From Adenophora triphylla var. japonica (taxonomy: Eukaryota > Streptophyta > Magnoliopsida > Asterales > Campanulaceae), in contig JAFEMH010002587.1 in NCBI GenBank assembly GCA_022495995.1, positions 186,001 through 250,000 of the forward strand: a stretch of 64,000 nucleotides of DNA. The letters run 5' to 3'. Both the position numbers and the translations under genes were made by a program. This document shows, piece by piece, positions 21,137 through 32,634 of the stretch (position 1 is its first letter; each line of letters opens with the position of its first letter). Below the pieces are notes generated by a model. That model searched no databases. It saw only the letters and a list, made by a program, of their open reading frames with translations, and had not been told where the DNA came from.

Positions 21137-22310
21137 ATGGTGATGAACCCGTGCAAGAAGATGGAAGATATCCGAAATCGGGCCCTAAGATTTATCAGGC
21201 TGGAAGAGGACAAGATGCAGCAATCCAAGAATCCTGACAAAGCTTCAGCATATGACCATCCTGACAGGAAGATAGAGTCATCTCATAAAAAACAGAGTAG
21301 ATCTAGACCATACCACAGAAATGACCATAACAAAGTCAATTATGTGGAAGATGATGGAGATGATGATGATATTGAATCTCCTAAAATTTTTGATTATTGT
21401 TTTTCTGTTGATGTTTCAGGTATCCTGTGTGCAATGAGCAATCTTGGAGATAAAGCAAGGTGGCCTCGAAAGACTGACAAGTCATCCGGCTGGAAGGATA
21501 AATCCAAGTGGTGTGCCTATCACGAAGATTTTGGACATCTTACCGAAGATTGCATCGCCTTGAGGAGAGAGATTAGTTACCTGTTGTCTAAGGGACATCT
21601 TAAAGAGCTCCTTGGGAACCGCAAGACCAAGATGGAGAACAAAGAACCCGTTGCAACCAGACCACCTTCTCCCCCACCGGTAACAAAGGTAATCAATGTT
21701 ATTAGTGGTGGTTCTGATATTTGTGGTACTTCTTATTCTGCAGCTAAGAGATTCGCCAAGCAAGCTAAGGATGAGAAGCCCAAAAGATCTTCCAAGATGT
21801 CACAGCTCACATCCCAAGATGTCATCTCCTTCGAAGAAAGTGACCGGGAAAATGTTATGGATCCACATCATGACGCCTTGGTCGTTGCACTTCAGATATC
21901 CAACTGCAAGGTCAGACGTATCCTAGTAGATGGGGGCAGCTCTGTGAATCTCATTATGCTGGATGCTCTGAAGGAAATGAAGATCCCTGAAGAGCGCATT
22001 GTAAAAAGAACCTCGGTGCTCGTGGGTTTCAGTGGAGAAACCAAAAGTACAGTGGGTGAGATTACACTTCCAGTCTACGTCGAGGGTATCAATTCCATGG
22101 AGAGATTCTACGTAATTGATAGTGCAACTTGTTACAATGTAATCTTGGGAAGACCGTGGATCCATGGGATGAAGGCTGTACCATCCACCTATCACCAATG
22201 TGTCAAGATGCCGACACCTTGGGGGGTGGTCAAGGTTTACAGTGATCAACAGTCAGCTAAAGAATGTTATATGAATTCCATGAAGGCATCAACAACCCCC
22301 AAGATGGCTA
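21137..22310 (+). pseudogene. Tat-2 gag C-terminus and aspartic protease
   Basis: Continues gag in register with NRALRFIRLEEDK, then WCAYHEDFGHLTEDC, the C-H-H-C zinc-knuckle form used by Tat elements (about 21510-21555). The protease follows, with ILVDGGSSVNLI (catalytic Asp about 21929), VIDSATCYNVILGRPWIH and VPSTYHQCVKMPT. After YMNSMK (about 22280) the reading runs into the RT motif in another frame, showing that the long segment normally between protease and RT is deleted. Protease cuts the polyprotein. The active-site DGGSS is intact. Confidence 0.88.
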
Positions 22311-23430
22311 GCAAATGTGGTGGTAGTAGAAAAGAAGAACGGAAAATGGAGAGTTTGTGTTGACTTCACAGACTTAAACAAAGCTTGTCCCAAAGATCCT
22401 TTCCCCTTGCCACACATTGATACTCTGGTAGATGCTACTTCTGGACATGAAGTGTTGACTTTCCTGGATGCATCTTCAGGATTCCAGCAAATCCAGATGG
22501 AGCCATCCGACCAAGAGGATACCGCCTTCATTACCACAACACGTATTTATTGTTATATTGCAATGCCTTTTGGTCTAAGAAATGCAGGTGCTACATACCA
22601 GAGGCTAGTCAACATGATGTTCAAAGAGCAGATTGGGGACACCATGGAGGTATACATCGACGATATGGTGATAAAGTCAAAGAAAGCTGAAGATCATGTT
22701 CGAGATCTTGCTCAAACATTTGACATCCTAGACAAGTTCAACATGAAGCTGAACCCAGCAAAGTGCAATTTTGGTATGAAGTCCGGGAAATTTTTGGGGT
22801 ACATGGTGACGCAGAGAGGGATAGAAGCAAGCCCAGAACAAATAAAAGCTATCATCAATCTAACGTCACCCAAATCCATAAAAGATGTTCAAAGATTGAC
22901 AGGGAAGGTGGCAGCATTGAATTGATTCATCTCAAAATCCTCAGACAGATGCAAGCCGTTCTATGACATCTTAAAGAAGAATTCTAGGTTCGAGTGGACT
23001 GATAAGCATGAACAAGCCTTTCAAGATTTGAAGCTGTACCTGTCAACACCTCCCCTTCTTTCAAAGCCTCAAGAAGGTGAGCCATTGTGTGTCTACTTAG
23101 CTGTCTCCGAAACCGCAGTTAGTGCCGTCCTGGTCCGTGATCAAGATGGCATCCAGCAGCCAATATACTATGTAAGTAAAACATTGCTCGATGCGGAAAC
23201 CAGGTATTCACACCTTGAAAAGTTAATATTAGCTTTAATTTCTGCTTCAATTAAGTTAAGACATTATTTTGAAACTCATGTTATTGTCATTCGTACTAAC
23301 TATCCAATAAAAAGTGTAATGAGAAAACCAGAAATGTCAGGAAGGATGGCCAAGTGGTCCATTCAGTTAAGCACTTATGACATCAAATATGAGCCTAGAA
23401 CAACAATAAAATCATAAGCACTTGCAGATT
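22311..23430 (+). pseudogene. Tat-2 reverse transcriptase and RNase H
   Basis: Opens abruptly at NVVVVEKKNGKWRVCVDF, so the N-terminal fingers and upstream linker are missing. It continues LNKACPKDPFPLPHID, FLDASSGFQQI, AMPFGLRNAGATYQRL and the catalytic YIDDM (22653-22664). The RNase H part has FEWTDKHEQAFQDLK, LYLAVSETAVSAVL and YYVSKTLLDAETRY. Nonsense codons at 22923-22925 (TGA, Arg expected) and 23415-23417 (TAA, Gln expected) interrupt one continuous frame. Both fit single C-to-T changes. Confidence 0.88.
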
Positions 23431-23432
23431 TT

Positions 23433-24272
23433 GTGGCAGACTTTAGTCTAAGTATGCAACCAGAAGTAGAACTTGAAGTCCAACAACTCCAAGATGGGGA
23501 CATCCTGAGGATGTGGACTCTATTCACAGATGGTGCTTCTAATATGAGGGGCACAGGGCTAGGTGTTGTCCTAAAGTCACCACAAGGGGACATCATACCC
23601 CAAGCCATTAGTTGTGATTTTAAAGCCACCAATAATGAAGCAGAGTACGAAGCCTTAATCGTGGGCCTAACCGTGGCTCTAGCCATGAACATTAAAGCAA
23701 TACATGTATATAGTGACTCGTTATTACTTGTAAATCATTTTAACGGTCCCTATGCAGCAAAAAATGCCAAGATGACAGCTTATTTTGGCATTGTAGAAAT
23801 TTTGGCAAGCAAATTTCAAATATTCTCTTTCGAACAAATACCCCGAGAAGATAACTCTCAAGCAGATGCATTGGCTAATCTTGGATCAACTTTCAAAAGC
23901 TTATCTCAGACCAATATCCCAATCATACATGTTGACATCCCTGCTGTGGAAAGGTTAGAACTATTCTGCATAGATGACGACATCCCAGATAGTCAGATGG
24001 AGATATCTTGGACGAAGCCAATAATTAAATATCTTCAAGATGGTACTATCCCTGATGAGGAAAAGAATGCTAGAGCATTCATGGTAAGGATTTCAAGATT
24101 TATATCAATAGATAATGTGCTATTTAAGAAATCATTTGCAGGCCCATATTTGAGATGTCTCAAAGCCGACCAAGCCAAAGAAGTCCTAAGAGAGTTACAT
24201 GAAGGATCATGTGGTAACCATTCTCGGGGCAGAAGCTTATATACAAAGGCTCTAAGAATGGGTTATTACTAG
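23433..24272 (+). pseudogene. Tat-2 second RNase H and integrase zinc finger start
   Basis: In the same frame as RT. RNase H catalytic residues are visible: FTDGASNMRG, NNEAEYEALIVG, VYSDSLLLVN and NSQADALANLG. A linker and LRELHEGSCGNHSRGRS (first zinc-finger His pair of integrase) follow. The stop TAG at 24270-24272 replaces Trp of the usual GYYWPTM. The extra RNase H domain next to the normal one is a hallmark of Tat/Athila elements. Confidence 0.88.
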
Positions 24273-24278
24273 CCAACA

Positions 24279-25244
24279 ATGCGCCAAGATGCTGCCATCT
24301 TTGCCAAGAAATGTGATTCCTGCCAGAGGCATAGCGACATCTTGCATCAGCCCGCAGAATTGCTTCATCCAATCCTCTCTCCTTGGACGTTCATGAGGTG
24401 GGGAATGGATATAGTGGGAAAATTGCCTAAAGCTCCTGGAGGAAAAGTATTCTTGCTTGCTATGACTGATTATTTCTCTAAATGGGTTGAGGCTGAACCC
24501 TATGTGCAAGTTCGTGATAAGGAAGTCATATCCTTCATTAAGAGAAATATATTTAGTAGGTTTGGCATCCCATCTGAAATAATATGTGACAACGGCTCTC
24601 AGTTCATCAGCAAGAAGACGCAAGATTTTCTTGCTAGGTGGGGAGTTAAGATGGTGTCATCTTCACCTGTGCATCCTCAAGCTAATGGCCTGGCAGAATC
24701 AAGCAACAAAATAATCATCAATAACCTAAAGAAGAGGCTAGATCAAAAGAAAGGAAGATGGGCAGAGGAGCTTCCCTTTATCCTTTGGGCAGATAGAACC
24801 ACACCAAAGAACACGACAGGTCAAACCCCCTATTCCTTAGTGTTTGGAGCAGAAGAGGTCATCCCGGCAGAAGTTGTCGTCCCCACTGCCAGATTCAAGA
24901 TGGTGACATCCGAGCAAAATTATGCCAACCTGAGTCATGATCTAGACACCATTGACGAACTGAGGGACCTTGCTAAGATCAGGATAGCAGCATATCAGCA
25001 GAAGATTGCAAGATCCTACAACAAGAATGTTAGATTAAGAAAATTCCAAGTTGGTGATCTAGTCCTACGAAAGGTGTTTCAGAATACAAGAGAGCCCAAT
25101 GCTGGAAAGATGGCTCCCAAATGGGAAGGGCCATACCTAGTAGATGCTGAAGCAGGCAAAGGTTCCTATTGGCTATCGACTCTAGAGGGAGCAAGGATTC
25201 CCAGAAGTTGGAATGCCATCCATCTCAAAACCTACTTTATGTAA
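24279..25244 (+). pseudogene. Tat-2 integrase core and C-terminus
   Basis: MRQDAAIFAKKCDSCQRH supplies the cysteines of the HHCC finger. The DDE core is intact: GMDIVGKLP (Asp about 24408), ICDNGSQFIS (Asp about 24588) and NGLAESSNK (Glu about 24695). Then LPFILWADRTTPKNTTGQTP and the C-terminal fold FQVGDLVLRKVFQ with KWEGPYLV. Stop after HLKTYFM. About 320 codons remain open. Only the upstream Trp-to-stop change separates it from RNase H. Confidence 0.9.
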
Positions 25245-26276
25245 GTTTACATGATTATTTCACAATGCAAATAAAACCAAGGTACGATCTTTATCATTCT
25301 AAATTCAATAAAAGTACTTGTTTCCGTTTTTATCTATTTTTTGGAATAATTACTGACTTAAGCATCGGAGGGGCGTTAGCTAAGCTAACGCCCACCCCTA
25401 ACATGTTTCTATTTTGCAAGAAAACAAGAAACATTAGAATAAAACTCATTGGTTAACTAAGATGTAAGCATCCTCCCAGGAACTTAACATCTTAAATCAG
25501 GTACGGACTATCTCTTACTCTTTATTTTGAAAATATTTTTATAGTTCTTTTATCTTCTTTTATCAAATAAAATGTGACATCAGAAAATATGTTGAAATCT
25601 TTCATAAACTTGTTATTTTGCAAGAAGTTGACACCTTAAATTGGAATTCTCCAAATTCAGTCCAAATCCTCGTGAAAACAACCGTTTTGAGACTGGCCAT
25701 CTCACTTCCGTTTAAGGTACTTAATCCCTTCAAAGGTTTAAAGAAATTACTTTCTTTCACCGCATTAAGGTTTAAACACCTCGCCTGGAGCGCACGATGT
25801 CAACCTTGATTGAGGTGTGTGGTGGGCTCGTATGTTTAATATATACGAATTACCCAACACCACTTAATCAATGTGTTAGACCCTAAGATCTTTAAAATTG
25901 GTTATGACACATACGTGTCATCTAAGAAAAAACGGTTATTGACATTTACATGTCAATCTAAGTAATTGCAAAGGATTTCTACATCCACTCGCAAGATGTT
26001 ACCAACTACGAAGAGGTTAACATATCAACCTCCTAAAATCATTTTTCACAAATACATTTGGGGAAAGTTTTTACCAAAACCCAAGCAAAAGTTTTCCTAC
26101 AGAAAGCATAAAAAGTGTTGGACCAACCCAACACTTGAAAAACAAATTGTCTTGACCCTTATGGGCCCATTACAAACAAAAAAAAAATTGTCTTTGGGAC
26201 GCATCCCAGTTAAAACCAATGTTTTTAAACTAAAATTTTCAAAACCAAAAGTTTTTTACCATGTTACTTTCTTCCT
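25245..26276 (+). other. Tat-2 non-coding spacer between pol and antisense gene
   Basis: A/T-rich, including AACCAAG and CTTTATC words and a 158-codon plus frame (25966-26442) with no recognised similarity. Long spacers here are common in Tat elements. Confidence 0.6.
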
Positions 26277-27910
26277 TCACGGGGTGGCTACTGCCGCTGA
26301 TGTTGTTGCTGCTCCTTCCTCAAAGATATCATCACCCTTGGCTGCTGAAGATCCTTCTCCTACCTCCTCTCCCTTAGCATCCAAAGCCTTTAAAAGGGAA
26401 CGTTGTTGTTCAACATCCCACTCTTTGTGCTTCCCATCCTGAAACTCTTCCATCATTTGAACTTTGATCTCTATCATGCTTCGGGCAGCAGAGGCCATCA
26501 TGTTCTTCTTTAAATCTTCAATCTCATGCAGCTGCGTGTCTTGAAGGGAAGACATTCCTGTCATCAAGCTTTCCACTTCCTTCTGTAAATCTTCAATTTT
26601 CTTTGCCCCAGCTTCCCTCAGTTTCTTGACTTGAATAACTTCCAACACCAACTTCCTATTTCTTTCCTCGAGACTGTTCATTTTCATCTTAGCAGTATCA
26701 ACACCCTACAAAAGCCAAATACTCAATCAAAACCCTAAGATGCATTATTCAAATAAGGAATATATTTGAACCTCTGTTTTCCCAAGAAACTTACCACTGC
26801 AGCCCTAGCCAAAGCTTCTTCCACATCTCCTAGACCTGTTTCATCCACAATTATTACTTCCTTGGAACTGCTCTTTCTCTTCTTCACCCTGGCTCCTACA
26901 GATGGTGCCTCCGTCTCCCTTTTAGGCGCCAACATCTGATTGCTCGCCTGGGTTTGCCCCACGAAATCTTGAAGGTCCTTAAGAGAAAAGGCAGCAGTTG
27001 ATTTCGAAACTGTCAAAGGAAATGCACTGTCAGAAGAATGCAGAATCTAGAAACACCAAGAAAATTTGCACAAAGATTAAAAAATCTTACCAGTAGACAT
27101 TTTGGTGGAGGGTGGTATCTCCTTATTTTCAGAGACGGCTATGTCTTCGTAAGGTTGGAAAGATCTTTCCCCCTCTGAGAATTCCAACAACCTATTTACC
27201 TTCCCAATCGTCTCAGTAGATGGAGGGAAAAGCTTAACCCAATCGATAGCTGCAAAAACAAACAAAGAAATTACAACAGGTAAGTGCGGGAAATAAGGGA
27301 AAATTGAAATTTGAAAGAGGGATACCTTCCCTATTCCATTCAGTCACCGAGAAATCTCCTTCCTCCAAGGAATCCTTCTCGACAAAAAAGTATTTTGATT
27401 TCCAACCCCTATCACTCACAGTTACTTTCAAGAAAGGTTTCATTCCAGACCTAGTCTTAAGAAGGTATCTCGTGGAACCAAAAGTTTGGAGCTCATACAC
27501 AAAGTCCAACTCCTTCAAACCTATGTCTAAACCGAATTCACGATTCACCCTCAGAACACAAGAAAAGATCCTCCAAACCATGGGCATCAGTTGTACAAAA
27601 GCAAGGTTAGTCTTTCTAAAAAACTCGTTTATCAGGCAGGGAAGGGATAAGAAAAACCTAGAGTAAAGGGGTACTCATAAAAACAAACTCATTTCGGAGA
27701 AACGAAATTAGACCTAAGGAGAACATCAAATGGCCTAAAGATGGTAGAATCCGGGAAGCAGTGTCGATCTTTGATGGATTCGATCAGTTCATTGTTAAAA
27801 ACACATATTTCTTCATCTGGTTTTGTCAACAAACCTTCGCACGAAAAACCCCCGTCCTCGTGTAAGCTCAGAGGATTTTTCGCGACTTTTCTCTTTTTTG
27901 ATTTCACCAT
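26277..27910 (-). pseudogene. Tat-2 antisense gene, Transposase_28-like, with introns
   Basis: A minus-strand gene lies between pol and the 3' LTR. Start MVKSKKRKVAKNP (27910) has a basic, nuclear-signal-like head. A frame break near 27690-27640 precedes LAFVQLMPMVWRIF and GWKSKYFFVEKDSL, which resemble the Transposase_28 (putative gypsy type transposon) family. Phase-correct GT-AG introns follow: exon end 27326, then exons 27249-27091, 27009-26795 and 26705-26277. The last exon is a 130-residue coiled coil (LEERNRKLVLEVIQVKK and onward) ending TSAAVATP. Antisense ORFs at this position are known in Tat elements; their role is unresolved. Confidence 0.75.
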
Positions 27911-28197
27911 TTTTGAAAAAAAAACAGGAAGAAAAAGAGAGGAAAAGATTTTACCTTCAAGGGAGAATCACCGCCGTGAAGAAGAATGGATGAAAGTGAT
28001 TGGAAAAAGTGAAGGAGAAAGTGAAAAGAGTTTTTCAGTTTAAAGCCCTAGATCTTGGGGGTGGTTACGCTAATTAAGTGGAGATTAACTCCTCAACCGC
28101 CACGTATCCTTTCAATTAATCAACCGCAGAGTTTCTAGAAAGTAGTGAAAAAAACTGACCTTTTAAATTCATTTAAAAGACAGTTTTTGGGGACAAT
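27911..28197 (+). other. Tat-2 3' end with polypurine tract
   Basis: Upstream region of the antisense gene, ending CAGTTTTTGGGGACAAT just before the LTR; TTTTTGGGGACAA is the likely PPT. Confidence 0.65.
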
Positions 28198-28765
28198 TGT
28201 AGTGGGTAAAATTCAGGATTGCTTCATCTTGAGTTGTTATCAGCATGTCGACATCTTCACACTCGAAGGCAAGGTAAAAATTATTTACTTAATTAATTAA
28301 TTATTTATTTCTGTCATATTTAATTACAGAGATAAATAGAACGTGGGAAAAAACGTGTCCATTAGACTCCTTTCAACGGCTTGGAAGACTAAGTCAAGAT
28401 GGAGATAACTTACCGAGATTATAGGGGAGTTTGTTAGGATTTTATTTTTCCGTTATTTTCTTTTTATTTAAGCTCATGGCTGGAAGCACACAAAAACACA
28501 CGCATTACACACACTTAGCTCACAAGTACTTTGTAATCCGCCATAGCTTTCTACCTTGTAACTCAGTGATAATACAATTGTTTGGGAAGGTAGGTGCTCA
28601 TAATCACCTCCCGAGGTTTTGTGCCGGCGAGATAGTTATCTCAAGGGTTTTCCTCGTTACATGATCGAGCCATCCTAATTTCATTATTGTACCAATTATA
28701 CTCCATTGCACCCTCCTTAGCTTCATTTCAAATTATTCCATTGTTGACTGTTTTTAGCCAAAACA
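28198..28765 (+). repeat. Tat-2 3' LTR
   Basis: 568 bp, TGTAGTGGG to CCAAAACA, about 98% like the 5' LTR by eye. The 77-codon frame inside (28431-28664) is not a gene. Confidence 0.93.
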
Positions 28766-28770
28766 ACTTG

Positions 28771-29008
28771 TAAGTCTCTCTCACTCTCTCTAAGCTCTCT
28801 TTCTCTAAACTTTCGTTGTTACCAAGCTCATTACCAGTCACTTATTCTCACGCCGGAGGGGTTTTGCCGGAGCCACCCCCGGCTTAGTTCACGTGTTTGC
28901 TTATGTGTAGGTGACGGTTCGATCATACGAAGAAGATTAGCCAGAGTATCCACCATTGTTGCTGTTTAGCTTCAGTTCCTGTGCAACACATTTGTTCGTG
29001 TATCATCA
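28771..29008 (+). repeat. Tat-1 5' LTR, second part
   Basis: Resumes with TAAGTCTCTCTCACTCTC, a pyrimidine-rich leader expected 30-60 bp after the TATA box at 19319 once Tat-2 is removed. It ends GTATCATCA before the PBS. Confidence 0.65.
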
Positions 29009-29028
29009 GTTGGTTCCGTTGCCGGGAC
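29009..29028 (+). other. Tat-1 primer binding site
   Basis: GTTGGTTCCGTTGCCGGGAC follows the LTR end. It is similar to the PBS of the gene-less element at 11603-11622. Confidence 0.7.
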
Positions 29029-29285
29029 CTGACCGTTCTTCTTTGTTGGTCCGGTGGAGTTTGGTGGTTGTTGGTGGTTAGTTTGAAGGTGGTGCACTGT
29101 TTGTGTTCGTGTTCATAAAGTTAGGAGATCCCGTTTGTCAGTGGCTGTCAGTATTGTGTTTCTGGTAGTGTAAGTTGTTTGTTCCGTTGAAGCTTGTGGT
29201 AGATTGGTAGTTTGTGTAAGGTGGTTTTCTGTCAGAAGTGTTGTTTGAAGACTGTCAGTTGTTGTTCTATTTGTAAAGGTGTTAT
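29029..29285 (+). other. Tat-1 leader
   Basis: T/G-rich DNA between PBS and gag; no feature recognised. Confidence 0.5.
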
Positions 29286-30361
29286 TTGCTTGGTGTTATT
29301 TGGTTTGAATCTTTGTTTGTCAGTTTAAAAATTGTTAGTAAGGGTCAAGACAAAGCAACCCATTCGAAGGCTGCTCAAAATTTAACGTTGGCGACCCCAA
29401 ATCCCAAGGAGGTTCGCGGAGGCGGGGGGTCTGAAAGGGAGGGTGATGTGCATACTTCTCAGACGGACTCCAGCATCAGGCAAGCTAGAGGGCGGGAAGA
29501 TAGGGCGAAGACTAATAAGGCCAAGGCAGTGGCTAAAGGGCAAATTCCCGCCCCATCCAAGAATGACGAGGCTAGGGCGAAGGCAGATAGGTTGAGGGCA
29601 GACAATAAATTGTTGTTGCGAGTTCTCGCAAATAATCAAAAGTTGAGGGAAATGGATATGGATCCTTCTCACATTCCACAGGAATTATTGGTTGAGGCAG
29701 CAGGAAAGGGCCCAGGTGGGGAGCGAGAAGCCAGTATGAGTGTGGCCAAGGAGCCAAGGCGGGCGAGGGACATGCCATCGCCTAAAGATAAGACCAGGGA
29801 ACGCAGGCGAGATCAGGAGAAGGCGAGATCAGAAGGGGCTGTTGCTAAGAGGAAGGCTGAGGATTTAGAAGCGGGAAGAAGGAAGAAGAAAATATACCAC
29901 AAGTCTGGCAATTCAAGGGATAAATCTTATTACTATGAATATGAAAGCAACGAGTCGGGCAGTGTTTCGACGTTCGACAAGGATTATGTGCCCAGTCGAT
30001 CCAAGCATTCTGAGGAAAGGTCGCGACATTCTGAAAGACATCATCGAGATGAGGAGTCGCCGTGGGATAGGGAACGTAGGCGACAAGAAAGGAAATATAG
30101 GGAGTATGAGAAGGAGAAAGAAAGGAGAGATGTTAAGGCAGAGAAAGCGGCAGAGGCCGAGAAAATTGTTGAAGCCTTGAAAGCCGTGGAGTTGGCTAAG
30201 GCTGCTGAGGTTGAGAAAGCGAAGAAGGAGGAGGAGGAGAAATGGAAGAGTGAGATGGCAGAAATGGCCAAGAAGATAAAGGAGTTGGAGGCGGGAACGA
30301 AGAAGGTGGAAGAAAAGAGTTCTTTTTTGGCCCCATTTGCGAAATGTAATATGTTGGGTAT
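29286..30361 (+). pseudogene. Tat-1 gag N-terminal region, truncated
   Basis: A 358-codon open frame of Gly/Glu/Arg/Lys-rich, mostly disordered and coiled-coil protein. It contains a KRKAEDLEAGRRKKK basic patch, YYYEYESNESG, an RHSEERSRHSERHHRDE-like repeat, and a long E/K helix up to KELEAGTKKVEEKSS. Such charged N-terminal extensions occur in Tat gag. The conserved gag core is absent because the Ogre-like LTR starts at 30362; the last codons of the open frame are already LTR. Function is inferred only from position after the PBS. Confidence 0.6.
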
Positions 30362-32185
30362 TGTAAGTGCTCCAATTTAAACCGTTAGGTTTTTTCGTTA
30401 GAAATCTAACAAAATCTAACAAAACCCTAACAATACTAACTAACCAAGGGCATTATTGTCATTTCTATATATGGCCATGCATGGTAAAAGAATAAAAGAC
30501 AAGGTAAAAGTCCCCATTTAATTTTTGCGGCTGGGAAGTCAAAGAGAGAGTTACTTTTATTCACTAAAGCTGCCAGAATTAAATTTGGGAAGCTGTCTTC
30601 TTTGTACAAGATTGAAGCTCACTATGGTCCGCACGGATAAAAACGTCAATCAAATCCCCATATAAATTGAGCACTTCAGTTTCACAAGAACAGGCAAGCA
30701 AAGGAGAACGCACACTCATTCTCTCTCTAACCGATTTCTAGGGACCTTTCTCTCTCTAAACGCTAAAATGGCATAACCAAGCTCTCTCTCTCTAAATCGC
30801 TAATGCGTACTCACCAACTCTCACTCCCTAATCGTCTTCTCCATTCTCTCCCTCCAATCACCACCACCAGCTCTCTTAATCATCCCTCAATTGTTCCTCA
30901 TCGGTGTCTCCCTCACCCTCCAATCGCTTCCTCAGCAACGCCCTCTATCTCCAGCCAAGCCCACCACCCTTCTTTGCTCTCCCAAATCGGTGTCCTCCTT
31001 CTCAACCTAGACCTAAACCTTCATCGTCGTTCTCTTTCTCTACCCCAAATCCATCGAAGCCCGTCTTCCCCTGTTCCAGACCGTGAGCTCGTCCACTAGG
31101 TCTCAAACTCCATTATTTCCGGCCAAGCTTCCGTTCATCAACCGGAGCAACACCACCCCCCTTTACCGTTCTATCTTCTTCTTCTACCTCAAAATGACTC
31201 TCACTCTCTCAATCGCTAATGACGATCTAGCCACTCCGGAATCGTCACTGCTCCACCACGGTTCTGCTTCCAACCCTTTTCAGTTCACAAATTCCGATCA
31301 TCACCTCTACTAGCTCCGGCTCCTCTTTCAGTATTTAGTGTTACATTGCCAGATTCACTACAGAGACTCCTCTGTCTCCATCAAAATACACACGCACACA
31401 TATTTGCAACTGCAAATATACTCCGTCTGAGATTCGAATATCATTCCGAAGCTGATTGAAGGCTCTCTATACCGACGTGGTATAGAGAGCGTGGATCTAT
31501 AAAAGGTAATCGACACCTCCCTTCGTTATATCTCTATGATTCATCCTCTCTCCATGCTAAATATCATGATCATTATGTATGCTGAGTAATAGTGCCATGT
31601 TTTGATTCCGGAGGATACTGATTATACTCGATCTATATGCTCAAATTCATGATTTGGAATGATCTCTGACGTGCTCAGTTTCTTCACTAAGATGAGTGCG
31701 GATTCTCTATATCCACACCCTCTTAGGTGACGATATCAGTATTATGATTTATGTGGTTTAATCCTATGTTATTCAATCCCAGTTATTCATCCTTGTTTTC
31801 CTTGTAAGTTGAATTTTGTGAGTTCCTCTGATGATATTGATTATACTCATTCTCTATGTTCGATTCATGACTTGGAATGATCTCTGTATACTGTTTAAAT
31901 CTGGTTCTTAGATTTGATCTGATGTAATTGCTTGTTTCTGATTGTAATACGTCTGTTCTACTCCTTGGTTCTGTGAATTAGTCACGATTTTCTTTGCTTT
32001 TGTTTGTCATTAATCACTTTGATGTGTTCGGCTTAGTCACTCGAAATGAGTACGGATCATTCATATCCATACCCTCTTGAGTGATAAACCCCGACTCCTA
32101 TGATCTATTAGATCCATTTGTGATGTAGTTGGATGTAGTTATTATGGAGCTGCCCTTGTAATCCAACATTTGTAAGCCTCTGCAA

Positions 32186-32272
32186 GTAGGCTTGTTGTGT
32201 CACGAGACACACTTGACCATCCGAGGTCCTGTGTCGAGCGACACATGTAGCCACCTTGCAGTTGGTCAATTT
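32186..32272 (+). repeat. Paired-palindrome module in Ogre-1 LTR
   Basis: TGTGTCACGAGACACA (32196-32211) and TGTGTCGAGCGACACA (32230-32245), 34 bp apart start to start, followed by GCCACCTTGCAG. Each is an inverted repeat around a GTC/GAC core. Confidence 0.7.
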
Positions 32273-32454
32273 CAGTTGTAAGTTGTTCTCATATTTTGTA
32301 ATTGGGATGTGGCCCCCCGTACCAAGTGGTTCACAAGATGTAATTCTCTCATTTTGATCTGTAAAACAAAGCATTAAAATGCATTTATACATATATTATG
32401 TCTCACATATTTGCACACGCGTTTGAATGATTTGGATGTTGAATATTAAAAAGA

Positions 32455-32503
32455 CTCGTATACGAGGCGTGTTGGGTGAACGCCAAACGTTCTTCCCAAC
32501 ACG
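32455..32503 (+). other. Ogre-1 U5 hairpins upstream of PBS
   Basis: CTCGTATACGAG (32455-32466) is a perfect palindrome. It is followed by a 9-bp stem CGTGTTGGG / CCCAACACG (32468-32476, 32495-32503) with an 18-base loop. The same arrangement with different stem bases is in Ogre-2. Confidence 0.7.
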
Positions 32504-32614
32504 TAATCTGACCCCCGAACCCATTTTCTCAATTTTAAAAGGTTTTCAATGTTTCCTTTAAAACGGCGTGGCGACTCCTAATTTTTTCTAAAAATTTCGG
32601 CGAGCGTACAAACA

Positions 32615-32634
32615 GTGGCGACTCCGCTGGGGAA
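32615..32634 (+). other. Ogre-1 primer binding site
   Basis: GTGGCGACTCCGCTGGGGAA directly after the LTR; this PBS type is known from Ogre elements, where it is assigned to tRNA-Arg. Confidence 0.85.

Larger units (their letters stand above)
19343..28770 (+). mobile_element. Near-complete Tat-like gypsy element (Tat-2)
   Basis: LTRs 19348-19916 and 28198-28765 differ at only about a dozen sites in 569 bp. Flanks ATTTG and ACTTG are a one-mismatch target duplication. The order LTR, PBS, gag, PR, RT, RNase H, second RNase H, IN, non-coding spacer, antisense gene, PPT, LTR is that of Tat-lineage Ty3/gypsy. A deletion between PR and RT and several stops make it non-autonomous. Confidence 0.93.
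18822..30361 (+). mobile_element. Tat-like gypsy element (Tat-1), LTR split by nested Tat-2
   Basis: A TGTGATTGTG start at 18822 and a TATA box (TATATAAAC, 19319) are followed by the 9.4-kb Tat-2 insertion. The same LTR then resumes at about 28771 with CT-rich leader DNA, ending GTATCATCA at 29008. A PBS (29009) and a gag N-terminal region (29286-30361) follow. The gag is cut by the Ogre-like LTR at 30362. The rest of this element is not seen. Confidence 0.75.
30362..32614 (+). repeat. Ogre-1 5' LTR
   Basis: 2.25 kb from TGTAAGTGCTCC to TACAAACA. TATA box CATATAAATT at about 30659-30667, and a CT-rich leader from 30717. It shares start (TGTAAGT) and U5 features with the Ogre-2 LTR but is otherwise diverged. 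Small frames at 30803-31313 are leader-like Ser/Pro/His-rich translations and are not called genes. Confidence 0.8.

Noticed and set aside
29382..30422. Minus-strand frames over Tat-1 gag
   Set aside because: Shadows of a strongly biased Lys/Glu coding sequence on the plus strand.
31083..31313. Small Ser/Pro-rich plus frames at 30803-31313 as host genes
   Set aside because: They lie in the CT-rich transcribed leader of the Ogre-1 LTR and have no motif or supporting second copy.
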